In this document: one piece after another, positions 33,653 through 47,400 of the stretch
Position numbering within the stretch: the stretch's first letter is position 1
Layout: each line of letters starts with the position of its first letter
Source of the DNA: Lunularia cruciata
Lineage: Eukaryota > Streptophyta > Marchantiopsida > Lunulariales > Lunulariaceae
Length of the DNA stretch: 64,000 nucleotides
Direction: 5' to 3'
Assembly: GCA_948567375.1 (NCBI GenBank)
Contig: OX419759.1
Location: 50,248,593 to 50,312,592, forward strand
The notes under the pieces: model-generated
The model's input: only the letters and a program-made list of their open reading frames with translations
Database searches by the model: none
What the model was told of the DNA's origin: nothing
Position numbers and translations under genes: made by a program

Positions 33653-36600
33653 TCAGTCCAGCAGACCACGAACCTTTATCATGACATTTGACAGTTCGCC
33701 CACAGTAGTGTAAATGTACTCCTTGAAACCTGGAAACCAATTGGAGGTAATGCATGTGAAAGTGCCGGAAAGAGGGCAGAGAATGAACCTTATAGGATGG
33801 TCGTCTTGTGGTCTGTTGTATGGTGTCCAGACGGGTTCACCGATGAACAGCCTCATAGCCTGTAGAATCATGTAGGAAGATGTAGATATTTTGAGTAGAG
33901 GAGCAACTTCCTCACAGTTTAAGATCAAACCACACAGAACAGGTGGATATCAATGACGGACAGAGCTCACGGACTGTCATGTCTGTTCAATGCTTCTCTA
34001 CGAAGTCCTTATGTAGGTATACCAAGGTTATAGTAGAAACATTATGAGAAATAGCCGGAAAAGGGAAGGGACCAAGACGAAGAGCCCATAATACTTTTCG
34101 GAACACATTTGGGACTCTCAGAGCTTATTATCAGGTGCAAAAGCCAAGGCGAGATTCAAGTAGTTTGAGTTTAATCACTTCTCATGGAAAAACACTCTTC
34201 TAGATCTCTTATCACCCTTACTAAACAAGTAATTGGACTACAGACCATAGCGTTCAAATTGGGAAAGATGTGCTTCTTTAAATCACGCACAACATACACG
34301 ACCGTGACTGCTTCCGAATTTATTACTGGCTATGTGCTTTGGTAGGCGATGATTTTGGACAAAGAGGAGAAACGAAACGACTGACCTTTATATAATTACT
34401 CTCATCTAGAGTAAATCGGTGATATGAACCTGCTGGAAGAACAATCATATCTCCTTTCTTTGTCCAAATTCTAATCCAGCGATCCTTCGAGTCTCTAACA
34501 TCAAAGTATCCTGTAAGGCCATTTCTATTCAGTACTCTGCAGTCTAATGAGGTCTTTTTCATTCCTACCAACATATTTGGCAATCCTGTGTCGCATGAAA
34601 TGAACTTCGCAACAGTCACAAGCAAAACAAGGACTTACCACTCCCGTCGATGCAGTATCTGATCTCCTCGTCAGTGTGAATGTGTTCCTCGTAGAAGCTC
34701 TTAATCTTCCGTTCAAACTCGGGTAGCGAAGCCGGTGACACGTTGATAATATCCTGCGATCAGAATCAGGTGTTGAATACACATTTGTTACATAGGTAAA
34801 GAAAAGTTCTACGCTGCAATCACCATGCCTGCTAACCTTTTAGTAAATAACCTAGCAAATGAGGTCTACCCAGACAATGTCAGCTGCATTCCCCATTTTC
34901 TTCTCTTTGTCAGGGAGTGCACGAGAGCTTATCATGTTAGGCGCCAGGGGTACCACTCTCAGGGGTACCACTCTCACTCTCGTACTTTGTAGCATATTTT
35001 AGACAGCTCGTGTCCATTGCTCTACAGAGGGCAGTGGCTGGTATAATCCATAGGAGAACAATCACATTAGGGCGGTGGCTGGTCCAATCCATAGGAGAGC
35101 GATCACATTAGGTGATGTTTATTCGGATGCTCCAGTTGTGTGTAGACAGTCCGACTTGCATAGCTCGGATATCTTAGGTGCGGTAGGGCAGATTTCTCAT
35201 ATAGACTCTATTGGGGCTTAGCCCCATTTTACCTTTTTTGTGTCTCCCTTGTCCGGCTTGATGGGGTCTTCCCATCCTTCGTTTTTTCTACGCGGTCGCC
35301 TTCTCTCTTTACTTCTCGGAATGCTCCTTACAGTGTTATTGAAGTATCTAGTACGTTGTTCGAAATATGTTTACGAGAAAAAGGCAAGATCTCGCGGGAA
35401 AAGTCCAGCACGTTTCCCACTAACATATTATTATTTCTCCTAGCAATCTTCAAGGGGCAGTAACCGCATGCCAACCAAGGGCTTTTTAGACAAATATGGA
35501 AGCTGACAAAAGCGTCGGGGACCAAAAGTAAAACCTGAACGAGGTGGGCCCAAAAAAACCTCTAGTAAACATTTAAAAAATTTCCAGCCTAGCCTGTCGG
35601 TCCTGTCATTTGCGTACAGCCATCACGCGGTTCAACTATCCCCACGTCCATTAAGAAATGGTAACTACAGTAATATCAGGTACGACGCTTTGAAACTTGC
35701 AAGTTACGGAGGTCGCGCTATCTTTGATAAACGAGAATACGTGGTCGATAATTGTCCATAATAATGTACGACAGTGCGCTGAGCATTGAAGAGAAGTCGC
35801 TCACCTGATAACTGTAATTCCGTTCCTTGCGAATTTTCTCCAACTCGGGATCGTTCTCGAATTTGTCTGCGTCAAGGTGCCATTGAAGTACTCCCAAGTC
35901 TGCTGCCAAAAGAAATAACGCACACAAGTAGAAACCTATATCAATTTTCAATTACGTTGGACATTTCTGGAAGCACGTGGCTGACAGAGTCTTCCTCTTC
36001 GCGTAAGCCCGTGAGCCCCGTAGGCTTCCTTCATTCTACTGGCAGCTCACATTCAAAAGGCTTTTCAAGTAAAGATCATGATCTACAAGACATCCTTCTC
36101 GACGCCCGAGTCAAAAGATACGCAGAGGACGTTGCCTGCGTCAATAACATGCACAGTAGATTTGGTCGAAAATCTGGATTGCGTACGGGGATCTTCAACG
36201 TGTAATTCGTCATCTCGAATACGCAAAAGCCTCTCCCGCTAGTCTCGACCTTGAGACCTCGAAATATAGAACAGGCCATTTTATTCTACTTGGAAACCTT
36301 TCTACTAAACACTTCAAGCGCAATACAATGCTTGGCTTGCAGCCTCAAACGGATATGCTGAGTATACTGTTTAGTGAAAGTAAAGAAGTCAAAAGAATTC
36401 CTCAAATCTCATCTTTCAAACGCAGAAAGGTAAAGCCAGAGGGACGAAACACCTGCTAGATCCTTCGCTGACACGGGCTCATTTGGAGTGAGACGATGAG
36501 GTAGGCGCTGATCTTCTGTGGAGTCATCCATGTACCAGGCTTCCAGCGTTCGAGAATGTGGCTGCTCCACATCCTGAATCAAACATAATATAATCAAAAG

Positions 36601-37019
36601 CTAACTCTCTATCCGCCACTTGACTTCAATACTCGACAAATCCAGGGCAATTTTGACCCTATCTCACACATAGCGCAAGTATACTTGCGATCATTACCCA
36701 CTTATACTCTAACGCCTTGGCAAAAAACATCAATAGCAATTCCACAAACGAGACCATCTCCACATCCCCGGCGACCTGACCCAGGTTTCCCAGCAAGGCA
36801 ATCAACCAGCCCGGAAAAATTACCCAGCCACGATTTTCTCAAACTACAACTGTTCAACACCTAGACATCGTACAACCTACGTACCAGACCACAAAAGGGC
36901 GTAGACGAAACTCAAACACGACCACAGATTAGCGCAATTCATCGCTTCTATCAAACTAACAACAAAAAGCAGGAACGTCATCACACAACAAGAAGACGAC
37001 CAACCAGCTGAAATCCCAT
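33653..37019 (-). CDS. ARD: Acireductone dioxygenase (methionine salvage), six visible exons
   Basis: Catalyses the metal-dependent oxygenolysis of acireductone in the methionine salvage pathway, in cytosol or nucleus. Exons on the minus strand with GT-AG borders: 37005-37019 (MGFQL, tentative), 36453-36573, 35805-35899, 34639-34753, 34386-34510 and 33859 down to about 33789. Frame is kept across exons 1 to 6. The protein matches the family: [34 protein letters not shown], then the cupin ligands in EEHIHTDEE (H101, H103, E107) and YHRF (H146), and [15 protein letters not shown]. The end is uncertain: read-through stops at 33653 (225 aa), while a 59-nt intron after 33789 gives a tail near 207 aa. 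Usual length is about 190-200. A LINE fragment lies in the intron between exons 3 and 4. Confidence 0.9.
34905..35302 (+). mobile_element. 5'-truncated LINE copy inside an ARD intron
   Basis: About 400 bp match the last part of the 27.7-30.96 kb element (from the codons for [12 protein letters not shown] to the shared 3' terminus), on the opposite strand to ARD. The left flank ttctct (34901-34906) and right flank ttctct (35301-35306) may be the target duplication. The copy has two internal duplications relative to the full element: ggggtaccactctc near 34948-34975, and a segment of about 40 bp (ggctggt..aatccataggaga) near 35036-35110. It lies in the intron between ARD exons 3 and 4, so splicing could remove it. 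Confidence 0.9.
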
Positions 37020-37500
37020 GGCTGATTGCGTCGATTCCAAGGTCGGAAGAAACCCGACGATTTCTGTAGTAAAACTCTTCAATTGCAAAAATCGCAACAC
37101 CCCAACGTTACTCTGCGTCTTCGTCCTCGCAACAACAACAACAATAACAAGAGACTGACAATGAGTCGTCTTCTTCTTCTTCTTCTTCGCCGCTTGTGTT
37201 CTGTTCTCTCCCGTGTATGCACGGAGTTCGTGCACCTTGTGTTTCCTCCTTCGAGCAATTTGTCGCCTACCTACATATATACATATCGCATTGGCCCACC
37301 TGCGCTCGACGGCCAAGGCACGTTACCGTCCAATCGCCAACGGCGCCCTCTTTGTTCTCTTGTCTTCTTCCTCTCTCTCTCCCGTCCTCGTGGGATGCTT
37401 CAATGCCTCTCCATATGATTGGCATTTATTCGGCTTTCCTCCTCTCGGTCCTAACCAAACCAAACGGAACCGAACCGAACCGAACCCAAACCAAACCCTT
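37020..37500 (-). promoter_or_regulatory. ARD upstream region with simple repeats
   Basis: It holds (CAA)n near 37131-37150, (CTT)n near 37168-37189 (GAA repeats in gene orientation) and a run of ccgaa/accaaac units at 37450-37497. GAA/CTT repeats are common in plant 5' leaders. No core promoter could be fixed with confidence. Confidence 0.35.
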
Positions 37501-39800
37501 CGGGCAGTGCATGACATTCTTCCATTCCAAATGAGATTTACTTGTAGATTCTTCGATCTACGAGAAAATGTCCTTCTTTTTTCATCATGAGTTTCCTTCC
37601 CTGTTGGTGGGAAAAATTTGGGCCTCCATGACTACTTGCTCGGACGATTTTTCGGTTCATATAGTGAAAGATTTGCCGTCATTTCACCCGAGTTGCAGCA
37701 GTGGTCTATAGATAAATAAAATGGAAGATTATAAAAGAAACACGTTTGGACGGACACCACTAGTGCTATGTCAAACATACGTTTATGGTAGGTCCATTAC
37801 TTTTAATATATTCAATTATTTTGAATTTTTTTTACTTAGTTCAAAATTTTGGGAAACTTTACTAAAAAGATCATCAGCTGACTTCAAAGTAACCAATCCA
37901 TCAAATTAAGAACTATAACTAGCCAACCACATATGTGATTTATTGTGTTCCTCCTCCTTAGTGAAAGAACGGAAAATTACTCAAACCATCAAATTCTGAC
38001 AACATTAAATAGTCTCTTACTTAAGACTAAGAACGTTGGTTTACTCCCATCTACTTTTCAAGAGATTCTCAGCTCTTTCTACTTTAAATTACACGTGATG
38101 AGGATATCTCACGGTAAGGATGACTCTCCCAATCAAAGGTTTTATTTATTATTTCATTTGTCCCTAAGTGTCATATTGTGTCTACTGTTTATTTTGATTC
38201 ACTCACCCTAAGTGCAATGTTGATGAACACATAATTTATGGTCCCCAATAATGATCGTTTGCGTTTAGAGTTGGTTATTTTGACGGTGACGACTTTTGAA
38301 CTACATTAAAAAAAAAAAACTACAATTACTTGAGTGTGGGAAGTTTAGATTTTTCAAATTTAAAGATGTAGAGTACGAATTTCTTTTATGATACTTCTTA
38401 CCTTATTTGACTCTCAGCGTTCCCATAGTACACTCTAGGAGAATATCGTCTGTAGAGATTTCATTCGGAAATAGGGGTGGGTTGTGCCCTTACTAACCGG
38501 GAGAGGAATGAGAGATATTGTTTAAAGGTTGGAATCATTCATGCGGATGAAAGTAATTTCTTCTTTCAAATATCTAATTTCAATGAATTGGAAGTGGTTA
38601 TCGTAGATATGATTCCATTTCAGTTATCCCTGAAAATGTTTTTAACACTTTAAATCCTTTTGTGAAAATTTTAAATCAAAGATATATGTAGTTTTCCACT
38701 TAGATCATAGCAAGACACACATTTAGCCAATTTCTTCATATGATAAAGTACTCTTTTCCCAATATAAGTATCCACTTTTGAATAAATCGGATAAACCCTA
38801 TAAACCTTTACAAAATTTGTCGAATAGTTATAATCTGAAAGCCTATAACTTTGATAGTTATAAAATCTTTAAACAATTTAAGTGAGTATATATGGTACCT
38901 AAAATTTATGATATTTTCCACATAATACTCATCATAACATAAGTATACAAATTACTTGATAAAATAAATTGCATTGGTTCTAAATTTTATTCCGTAAAAT
39001 TAGTGGACTTGCTAACACTCAACCAAGCTCCTCTAAACAGAGTGGACAACTGGATACTCGAAATCCAATATAGTAATGTCATTTCATTTTTAAATGTACT
39101 CATGAATGTTGAAGGACATAACCATATTTGGACAAGTGATGTTGTTATTTCCAGCCTTTCTTTTCTTTTGCTAGTGTGTGTTTCAAAAATAAAGATTGCG
39201 TCCAAATAAATATGAACTATGAAAATTTGATATCCAAACTAGTTTACTATCAAAGGGTGGATATTTTCAAATAAAATCTCATAAAAGTTAAAATTCTTTT
39301 GTATCCCAGATCGCTGATAGGCTTTCAATGCAGTATCGCATACAAAAACATGTTTAAAACTTTTGTATGTTCTCACTTAAACGCAAAATCTATTCTTTCA
39401 TCTTTCAACATCACATACTGATCAAGAGAAAGCCACATATGCCCCCATGTTACTACATTTTACTTTCAAAAAAGACTAAAGAAATATTCTGAAAATGAAA
39501 CCATGCCTTCGAATACAGAGAAAAATTCTTAATCCATGGTATTATATTATCGGAGGGCTATGTAAACAAAGAGGTTTATTATCAGCTTTACTTTTTCTCC
39601 TTAAAATTTCAAATTCAAGCAGAAATGGTTAGAAAAAACACTTTTCTTACAGATGATAATACGGTGACAAAGCTGCCATATAAATACGGTATACGGTGGT
39701 ATGGTCTCAAGCGTACATATGCCCCTGGTCCTGATGGCAGACCTGGCCAGGCTGACTGACGGGACCATTGCACATTAGAGTAATTAATCATATAGTTCAA
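37501..39800. other. AT-rich intergenic DNA between ARD and SmF
   Basis: No recognisable gene; short frames only and an A11 run near 38310. The two neighbouring genes are divergent (ARD minus, SmF plus), so both promoters lie at its ends. Confidence 0.4.
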
Positions 39801-39811
39801 TTAGCAACTAA

Positions 39812-39852
39812 ACGACCAATCAGCTATTGATCGTTGGGGTTTAGGGTTTTTC
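39812..39852 (+). promoter_or_regulatory. SmF promoter elements: CCAAT box and telo-box
   Basis: gaccaatcag (CCAAT type) occurs near 39815, and ggggtttagggttttt, reverse complement of the plant telo-box AAACCCTAA, near 39837-39850. They lie 110-150 bp upstream of the start codon. Telo-boxes mark many plant genes for ribosomal and splicing proteins, which suits an snRNP gene. Confidence 0.55.
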
Positions 39853-39961
39853 GTCGAATCGCGCAGGTTTTCCTCATCTCGTTTCGTTTTCATTGATCTC
39901 GTCGTGCTCTCGGAAGCCTGCAATCGAAATTTGTTGCGGGAATCGTTACTCGTGACCAGCT

Positions 39962-41194
39962 ATGGCGGTATGTTACTCGTTGTGGCTTTATTGTTTCCCT
40001 TCACGTTTTGCTATGCTAGATTTCCTTTTCAAAATATCTGTAGACTGGGATTTTCGGGCTCGTTGTTCTGTCTCTTCAGGGCCGACGGTTTATCTGGAAG
40101 TGCATTGATGTGAGAAATTCAGGTCTTGTCGTCTCGTTCTCGTCAGCTCACTTTTATATGTCATTTTCAGACTGTCCCCGTGAATCCGAAGCCCTTTCTC
40201 AATGACCTGACCGGCAAGCCTGTGATCGTGAAGCTTAAATGGGGGATGGAATACAAAGGTAGGCGTTTTTGATATCTCAGTATTCAAAGAAAGGTGAAGT
40301 AAACTTGAAAGATTGTCTTGCTTCATTAGGACTGATTCTGTGCACGTCTCTGAACTCTATAGGTTTTCGCAATCTTTTTCTATATCTTTAGATTGCAGAT
40401 CAAGCTGATACCTTATTTTTGAACTCGACTGGTTGTTGACAACAGGATACTTGGTATCTGTCGACTCTTACATGAACTTACAGGTAACTTTTCCTGTCAG
40501 TGGTTGCTTGAATTTTTGGTTCAAGACGCTCTACTGCAACTGTTGTACTCGTAGATTGTTGACTGTGTATAGCAGCTGGGCCTCAACGGATCTACAGTAC
40601 AAATCAGGATACTGAGATGTGAAAGCACCCCTCATAGTTTTGAAACAAATGAATGAAACATTTTGCAGCTGGCGAGTACCGAGGAGTTCATTGATGGACA
40701 GTTCACTGGCAATCTTGGAGAAGTGCTAATCAGGTAAGAGCGGGACCGGAGTTCTTGTCGAACTGGTTGCGCAGGTTATGAACTCTCACAACTACTTCGT
40801 TCGTATCATTGTCAAACGAGCCGTGCTCAGATTGTTGGAGCTTTCGTATTCTTATGTTCAACGTGTTGGACGTCTTTTGGACGGCATCGTCTACTGGGCG
40901 CTGAAACAAAGCTTCTTGTCCGGAGTTATAGCAGTTGGTAGCACTTTGCGTCATGTCTCGGCATTATTGTCATTGTTTTCCATCCTTGCTCGCTTTTCCT
41001 GTTACGTGCAACCTCGTCAGTATTTTGTAAGCTTCCTGCGTCGTTTTAGGTCGAATGCCAGTCACAATGGAAACGAATCGATTTTATATTTTCCATCTGG
41101 TCCTACAGTTGTTCTTGTTCCGTTCAGATGTAACAATGTGCTATACTTACGCGGTGTACCGGAAGACGAGGATGCCGTGGAAGAAGATGAATAA
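39962..41194 (+). CDS. SmF: Small nuclear ribonucleoprotein F (SmF), five exons, 87 aa
   Basis: Core Sm protein of the heptameric ring on U1, U2, U4 and U5 snRNAs; acts in snRNP assembly and splicing. Exons: 39962-39967 (Met-Ala only), 40171-40258, 40446-40483, 40669-40733 and 41128-41194. All introns are GT-AG, and the lengths add to 264 nt, exactly 88 codons with stop. The protein starts [20 protein letters not shown]. Sm motif 1 covers [13 protein letters not shown] to [10 protein letters not shown] (about 20-45), Sm motif 2 is [15 protein letters not shown], and the C-terminal tail is acidic ([10 protein letters not shown]). Length and sequence are those of eukaryotic SmF. The six-base first coding exon is unusual but the splice sites are clear. 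Confidence 0.97.
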
Positions 41195-44100
41195 CGGGGA
41201 CCTTTTGCTACACGAGTGCTTCGTGGCGACTGTGTAGATATAGGACAGTTGAAGCAGGGCATCATGACTTCGAGAGTGTGGTCGTGACGTACCCGACGGG
41301 CTTGCAGGCTCATTCAAATTTCGCGTCCCCATCTAGGATGATCAGATATAAAGGCGCCCCAGCTTGCTAGGAAATTCCAGATCCCGTGTCAATTTTGCTA
41401 GTGCGTAAGGGTACTGTATAGTACAGCTTATCATCAACCCTTGTCCACCACCACATACCAAAGCGCATAGCCTAAGCGATCTTAGTTCCGGTATATTGCG
41501 ACTTGCCATTCCACCAGAATCTGGCAGCAAGTACGTATCGATGTACTTTTGTCCCAAGAAGAAAGATTGTATTACCCCGGCAATGCACGTCGAACTTCGC
41601 GCTCGCCAAGCTATTGCAGTCTGAAGTCCCTGTGAAGTGTTTGTTGAGCACAACGGATTCTTGTGTAAAAGTCTTCTGGTTGCAGACATGTCATGTGGTA
41701 TACAAACCTAAAGGTGGTATGATTTTCTAAACCCTTGCCCTACTTTGGCCAAAAGGTCTTCTCCTAGAGCACACCAGTAAATTAGCACCTAATCTCTGGA
41801 TGATTCGGCGTGGGGGATTATTCCTAGCAAGGGAGCTTGGAACAAGAGCAAAAGTCCTTAACCCTGACAAACCTGTGGGTTTGTTCAAAGATTGTCCAGC
41901 AGAAAAAGCCGGGAGTCCATCGGTTGCAGAATCTCGTAGGCCCCTTTCACCAGTAACGTAGCATATGCGCCTATCATTGTTTGCAATGCAATTACTCAAA
42001 GGCGACTGCTTTTATGTTGCATTCCTCATCTTGCGATATTCTCTTTACGACCATGGGACAGTACTCCTACTTTGACCACTTCGACCAGAGGACTATGCTA
42101 TATGTTTGATAGGTAATCGTTGCTTAGAAGGATCGCGGGTGCAGCGGGCCCCGACCTTCTATAATCAGTGCAGATGGGTTCATATCGAGGGTCATACTCG
42201 AATTGGGCTGGAATGTACCGAAATGCAAAGTAACTCAGCGTCAGGATTGCAGACCATATCAATCATGCCGTTTGTTGGCCAGTTGCAGATCCATAACATG
42301 ACAGCCAACTCTGTGGCGAGTCTGCTGGCTGCGGGCGGTCTACATGAGTGGTCAGTTTCTCAAGCATGCACCGGCCACACACCCTGCGCTAGATGTAACA
42401 CGTAGCCAGTACACATCGATTTACTTTCTCCGGAGTCTGTCTTCAACCGCAGGAGGAAAAACTAGGATACTGAGTATCTATCGACACTGCAGCTGTTCTC
42501 CTCGCAACTTTCACTGTAATCCGATGATGAATGAAGATCATAGGGGCGTCAGGATGTCGTACTGTGACCAACTCTCCAAAGTTTTGCCGTAGGTCGGGTA
42601 GCATCCTAAAGGTGCAAAATACATAGGTCGTGCGAACTAGGCTTCTTGTCTATATTTTGGGTGCTGCAAACGACCTGTTGAGACATGTAGAGTTCACTTT
42701 AGAACCGTCCCTGACTTTGTGAACTGACATAGTAGTTGATGTCTGCCGCAAATTCTGCTACTGTATAGTACTAAATCCTAACTTGACCTCATTCGGCCAT
42801 TGTGTACTATTCACATTGGATTTGAGGATGTCCATGTTTTCTGGATGCAAGGGGGACCCACCCCGACTACCTCCTAACCAGAGATCCTTCGCTTACAAAG
42901 TGGGGAGTCAAGCATCGAACGCTTGTCGTCTTTGAACAACTCACCAATTTGCGGTGGTACATTCTTGACAGAAGTAGCACAGGTCCGACACTGGCTGTCC
43001 CTAGCCTATAGCAATATAAAGTGAATGTCGTAAGGCTCACCACTCGTTCAATCAGCGCGGTTGAGCAAACGGTGGTTTTCCTACTACTGTACTGACGGCG
43101 TCCGACTGTGCCTACTTGGAAATTCAAGTCGTCTTGGGTTTATCAAACGCCCGCAGTTTGCCACAAAATATCCTTGTACTAGTAAGATAGCAACAAGCAA
43201 GTGCACTTAATGAGCCCAAGATTGTGCCCGCCTGGGCAAGGGTCATTTACTGGTTTAAAAAGGAGGTTAAACAGAGTGGTCTCAAGATTGTTAAATGACA
43301 ATATTACGATCTGACGTGATTTACAGTAAGGGAACTTCTCAGACATTCCCCTCGAATGGAAAAGTTCTCTGTAGGAGAGAAGGGACCAGAACACCAGGTG
43401 CACGAGGATGTGAACTGACATGAGTATCTGAAAGTTGGCAGACTAAAATGGAAGATGAAATTTGAGCAGGTATTCCTTGGCATGATCATAACCTGCTGAA
43501 ACAGTGAACTCGAAATCTCCCGGTCATAAGAGTGAACTCGAGTGTACCAATCTAGTGGCCCCTCTTCAAGAAGTCCACACCGCTAGATAGGTTAATGACC
43601 ACATCTACCAATCTTAATAACGGCGTGCTTCTCCCTTACTTCTAGTCAAGGTTCAAGTCCATCAGAATAGGTGTACAAAACTGCGCCGTGATAGGGAGAA
43701 AAGGAAAGGAAAGGAAGATTTAAACTCCGGCATATATGGCATGTGCCTGCCACAGAGTCCAAATAATGGCGCCTATAAATAACGTGCTCATAGCCCAATT
43801 CAAAGCAAAATGTCGTCCGTCCATAGTACAGCATTCTGCCTACTCGCATTACAACGAAGCTCAAGCTCGTGCTCGTACTAACTGAACTCAGACGCCCCCA
43901 GACAGTAAATGTTTGACTTGGCAAGTTCTTGAAAGACCTCACAGTAGTATGGTACAGTTTGGAACTCCAAAAATACCGAACTACTGATACTTTACTGATA
44001 CATTACCGCCTCTTCCCTTAAAACTAGAAAGTAAAAGTAGAGGTGTGAAGCTATGTTGTACTGGTTGTATCTGTACACTCATGAGAACTCGAGGATAATC

Positions 44101-44439
44101 CAGGCTCCTTCGTTCAGGATTTAATCCCCAAGTTGTAGTGAATTCTAGCGGAGGGAAACACCTCCCTAACTTCAGGGCTTCCGATCTGCACAAAACTTTA
44201 CCCATTCTAACTAGTTACGAACAACAGACCAGGAAGTCTACCTTCTTCGAGAATCAATAGCCACCTTACTCTTGAAGCACTAAAGCTGCGACCTAACCTG
44301 TAGGAGGTATTCCGCCCAATAAAAGCTGTCCGAACAGAAACAAAATTGTCTGAGGTTCCAAGGGCCCAGCCCGCCACTCTATCGGTTGATTCTCTTGAAT
44401 AGGAGATCATTTGCCAGCATCTACTTACCAGTATTTAGC
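41195..44439. other. Intergenic DNA between the converging SmF and SUV3 genes
   Basis: About 3.2 kb with only short overlapping frames on both strands and no motifs I recognise. It must hold both 3' untranslated ends. Composition is near balanced, unlike the AT-rich DNA elsewhere. Confidence 0.4.
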
Positions 44440-47400
44440 CTAAACGCGGACAACGTTGTCTCCTGGGACTGCTTTGCGTAAGCCCCCATTCCAAGTGGGA
44501 CTTTTTCTATTGTAAGATGCTGCCATGTTTGGAGGAAGCCTCCCCCTAGTATGAGTGGGGGGCAACTTACGCTTGGACCATCTTCGAGAAGATTGAACCA
44601 GTGATTGACCGAGAAGTACAGCAATTTGGGAAGCCATTTCTCCTGCTTGCTCTTTCTGGGGGAAGAGATCTCCCGGGAAATGTTGACTCAGCCAGAGGTA
44701 CATAGACAAAACCTGCAGGTTCAGACAATAATTAGAACCGTTGAATCTCCAATTTGGCAAGCAGATATACCTGGATGCATAAAAGATGACCTGTGATCTC
44801 TGTAGATATAGGAGGTATTGCAATAGTCAAACCTTGATAACTAATTTCGGCAGAGACCAACGTTGCGATACTGGAAAACCTGAAACTACCTGGAAATGTA
44901 ACAGCCTGCTGAAACCTTAGGAGCATCCCTTTGTCCATAAAGGACGACCATAGATCACTCCCAGATATATACCGAAAGGGATGTAATGTCTTCTATTGAA
45001 GTTACCTGATGTCGTGCTTCAAGATCAAGAAGCTCAAATTCATCTCTAGCAGAGCTTGAAGGGACACCCATTTCGACATGTACAGGGATCTTTTGACTAA
45101 ATGCGGTTGCATATCTGTAAAGCGCTCCCATCGACTGTGGATCTCTTACGTTGACTGGCGCGAAACAAAAATTAAACCGGTCCTCTAAAGACAAACCTTT
45201 CACCTTCTCGAGCATATTTGCAACTCTCTACATAACCACAATCACCAAAATGTTGCATGTTATGTTCCAAGTAGTAAATAATACTGCGCTCGCAGAAAAC
45301 AAAGTTATAAAGAGAGCTTAATGAAGGGAAGCTCCAGATCTGTATAGTAAGATTCAAGAATATTAACAACAAATGTCCAGATCAATAAAAGATTTCAGTG
45401 CAAAACTGAAAAAAGTTGACAGCATTCGTGAAAGACCTTAAGATTGTCATAACGACAAAGGAAATAGGCTCCATCCAGTTTGCACGTCTCGGAGAATCTG
45501 CACGAAATAAATAATGAATTTTCAGCAGAACGAAGCAAAGTAGATAAAAACATCTCTAGAGGTTAGTTCACACTCCGACATACTGTGAGAATAAGAGACC
45601 TTCAATCTTTGTGTATAAAGGTCTCAGCACAAAGCGTACACGCTAAGGGACACCACACTTAAAGCAAGAGAGAGATGGCGTTTATTGTTCACTTCTCAAA
45701 GACTACTATCTGCTGTTGTCAAGCCCTCCTAAGTTGTATGTATGTGTCTTCTGCAGATAAGGTAGAGAAGGACTTCTAAAGCGTACCGTTCAAGTAGCTT
45801 CGCGAAATTCTCGTTTGGGAGTTGGCTGGCAAAAAGCTCCACCTGTTGAAGAGGGAATGTTGCACATAAACTGTAAGCCAGAAAGGAGCAACGTCGAAGA
45901 AAAGGAACTGCAAGCAAGAATACCCCGTTTCCAGAATTTCCAGAATGCCCCGTTCTACTAATGTGGCTGATAACTTTGATAAAGCAACCTTGATCATACC
46001 TGCTCATAAACAGGAAAGAGGCCTGCCGCAGTAGATGGCTCAAAGTCTTGAAGCAAAGAACTGCCTAGGTATGCTAAATCTTGCGAGAAGAAGGTTGTAG
46101 TCACACCCTCTGGATAGATACTTCCACGTCGGCCAGCTCTACCTGCAATTTGCTTCACCTGTAATGAGGAAAGACATGAACCAATTATGCTCTGCAGGAT
46201 ATGAAGTTAATTCGCTGTTACTAAGAAACTTCAATGCATGTCGGCATGTTCCAAGTAACCTTTTATATGGCCTAACCTGAGCTGGTGGAACTGGCTTCTT
46301 CGAATCTCCGTCGAACTTGTCCAGAGAAAAGAACACCACCCGGCGGATGTTAAGATTGAGGCCCATCCCAATGGCATCACTTGCCACTAAAACATCGTAC
46401 CCATTGTCCTGCTCGTTGAAAAGTTTAGCTTGCTGAGTTCTTGTCTCAGGGGGCAGTGCTCCATAAACAACACAACATCGATGTTTTGTTGCAAGTTCGA
46501 CTTCTCGCTGCCACAAGATACACAACATAATTGGAAAAAATCAGGTCGTATTGTTAACTGATTCGAACACGGTTGGAAAAATGTTCAAAATGACCGGAAC
46601 TTTTGTTTCAATGCCTATTCAAGATGAACGCCCACTCCTGGGCTACATAACGATGACGTACCTTGATATCAAAAATGTCTCTGCGGGAAAAAGCCACAAT
46701 GCAATCACCTGCTTGAATATTTCTGAAGTCTCCCCTGAGAGATTCCTGCGGAAGCCAGGTTGATTACAGAATGTAAGCAAATCCTTATTGTGTTGTTTTG
46801 GCCTATATGATCTTTAATAATGTGTAAAGAAACACTGGGAATCTGAAGAACAACTTTGACTGAGTTTTGAAAAAGACAACCAACCTCTGAGACCTTCAGC
46901 GGTTTGAACCGCTCGTATTCGTTCTCAACCAACTCATCGCCTGTCCCAGCACAGAGATTGCGAATGAGCGGAAGAGCACTCGGATCTCCACACACATGGA
47001 TTTCATCTGCCTGTAAACCCAAAAAAGCTCTTGTCCAAGCCCATCCTCGATACTCATCACTCATCATCTGCCAGTAATCTACATGCGTTAGTTATGTTCA
47101 AGCTCTCATATAGCGGGATTTGACAGTATGGCAATGAGTTCCCTAAACATTGATCGTAGATGCTGACTTTCAGGTATTGCTTTCTTATCGAATATGAAGT
47201 CTGAAGTGGAAGGTTCTAGAAGCTGCTGTAGAATGCGGTTGGAAGAGAATATTACCTGAATTTCATCAATGACGGCGACTTCCCACTGCTTGTTTAGGTA
47301 ACACATCTCAATAGTACATGCTAAGTGGTTGGCGAAAGGCACATCCTTTTTCTCTTGCCCAGTGTGGAGATTGCAGTAAATTCCTTGCACATTGACAGTA

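Noticed and set aside
41195-44439. Possible small genes among many short frames
   Set aside because: The frames overlap on both strands, lack motifs and codon bias, and look like chance.
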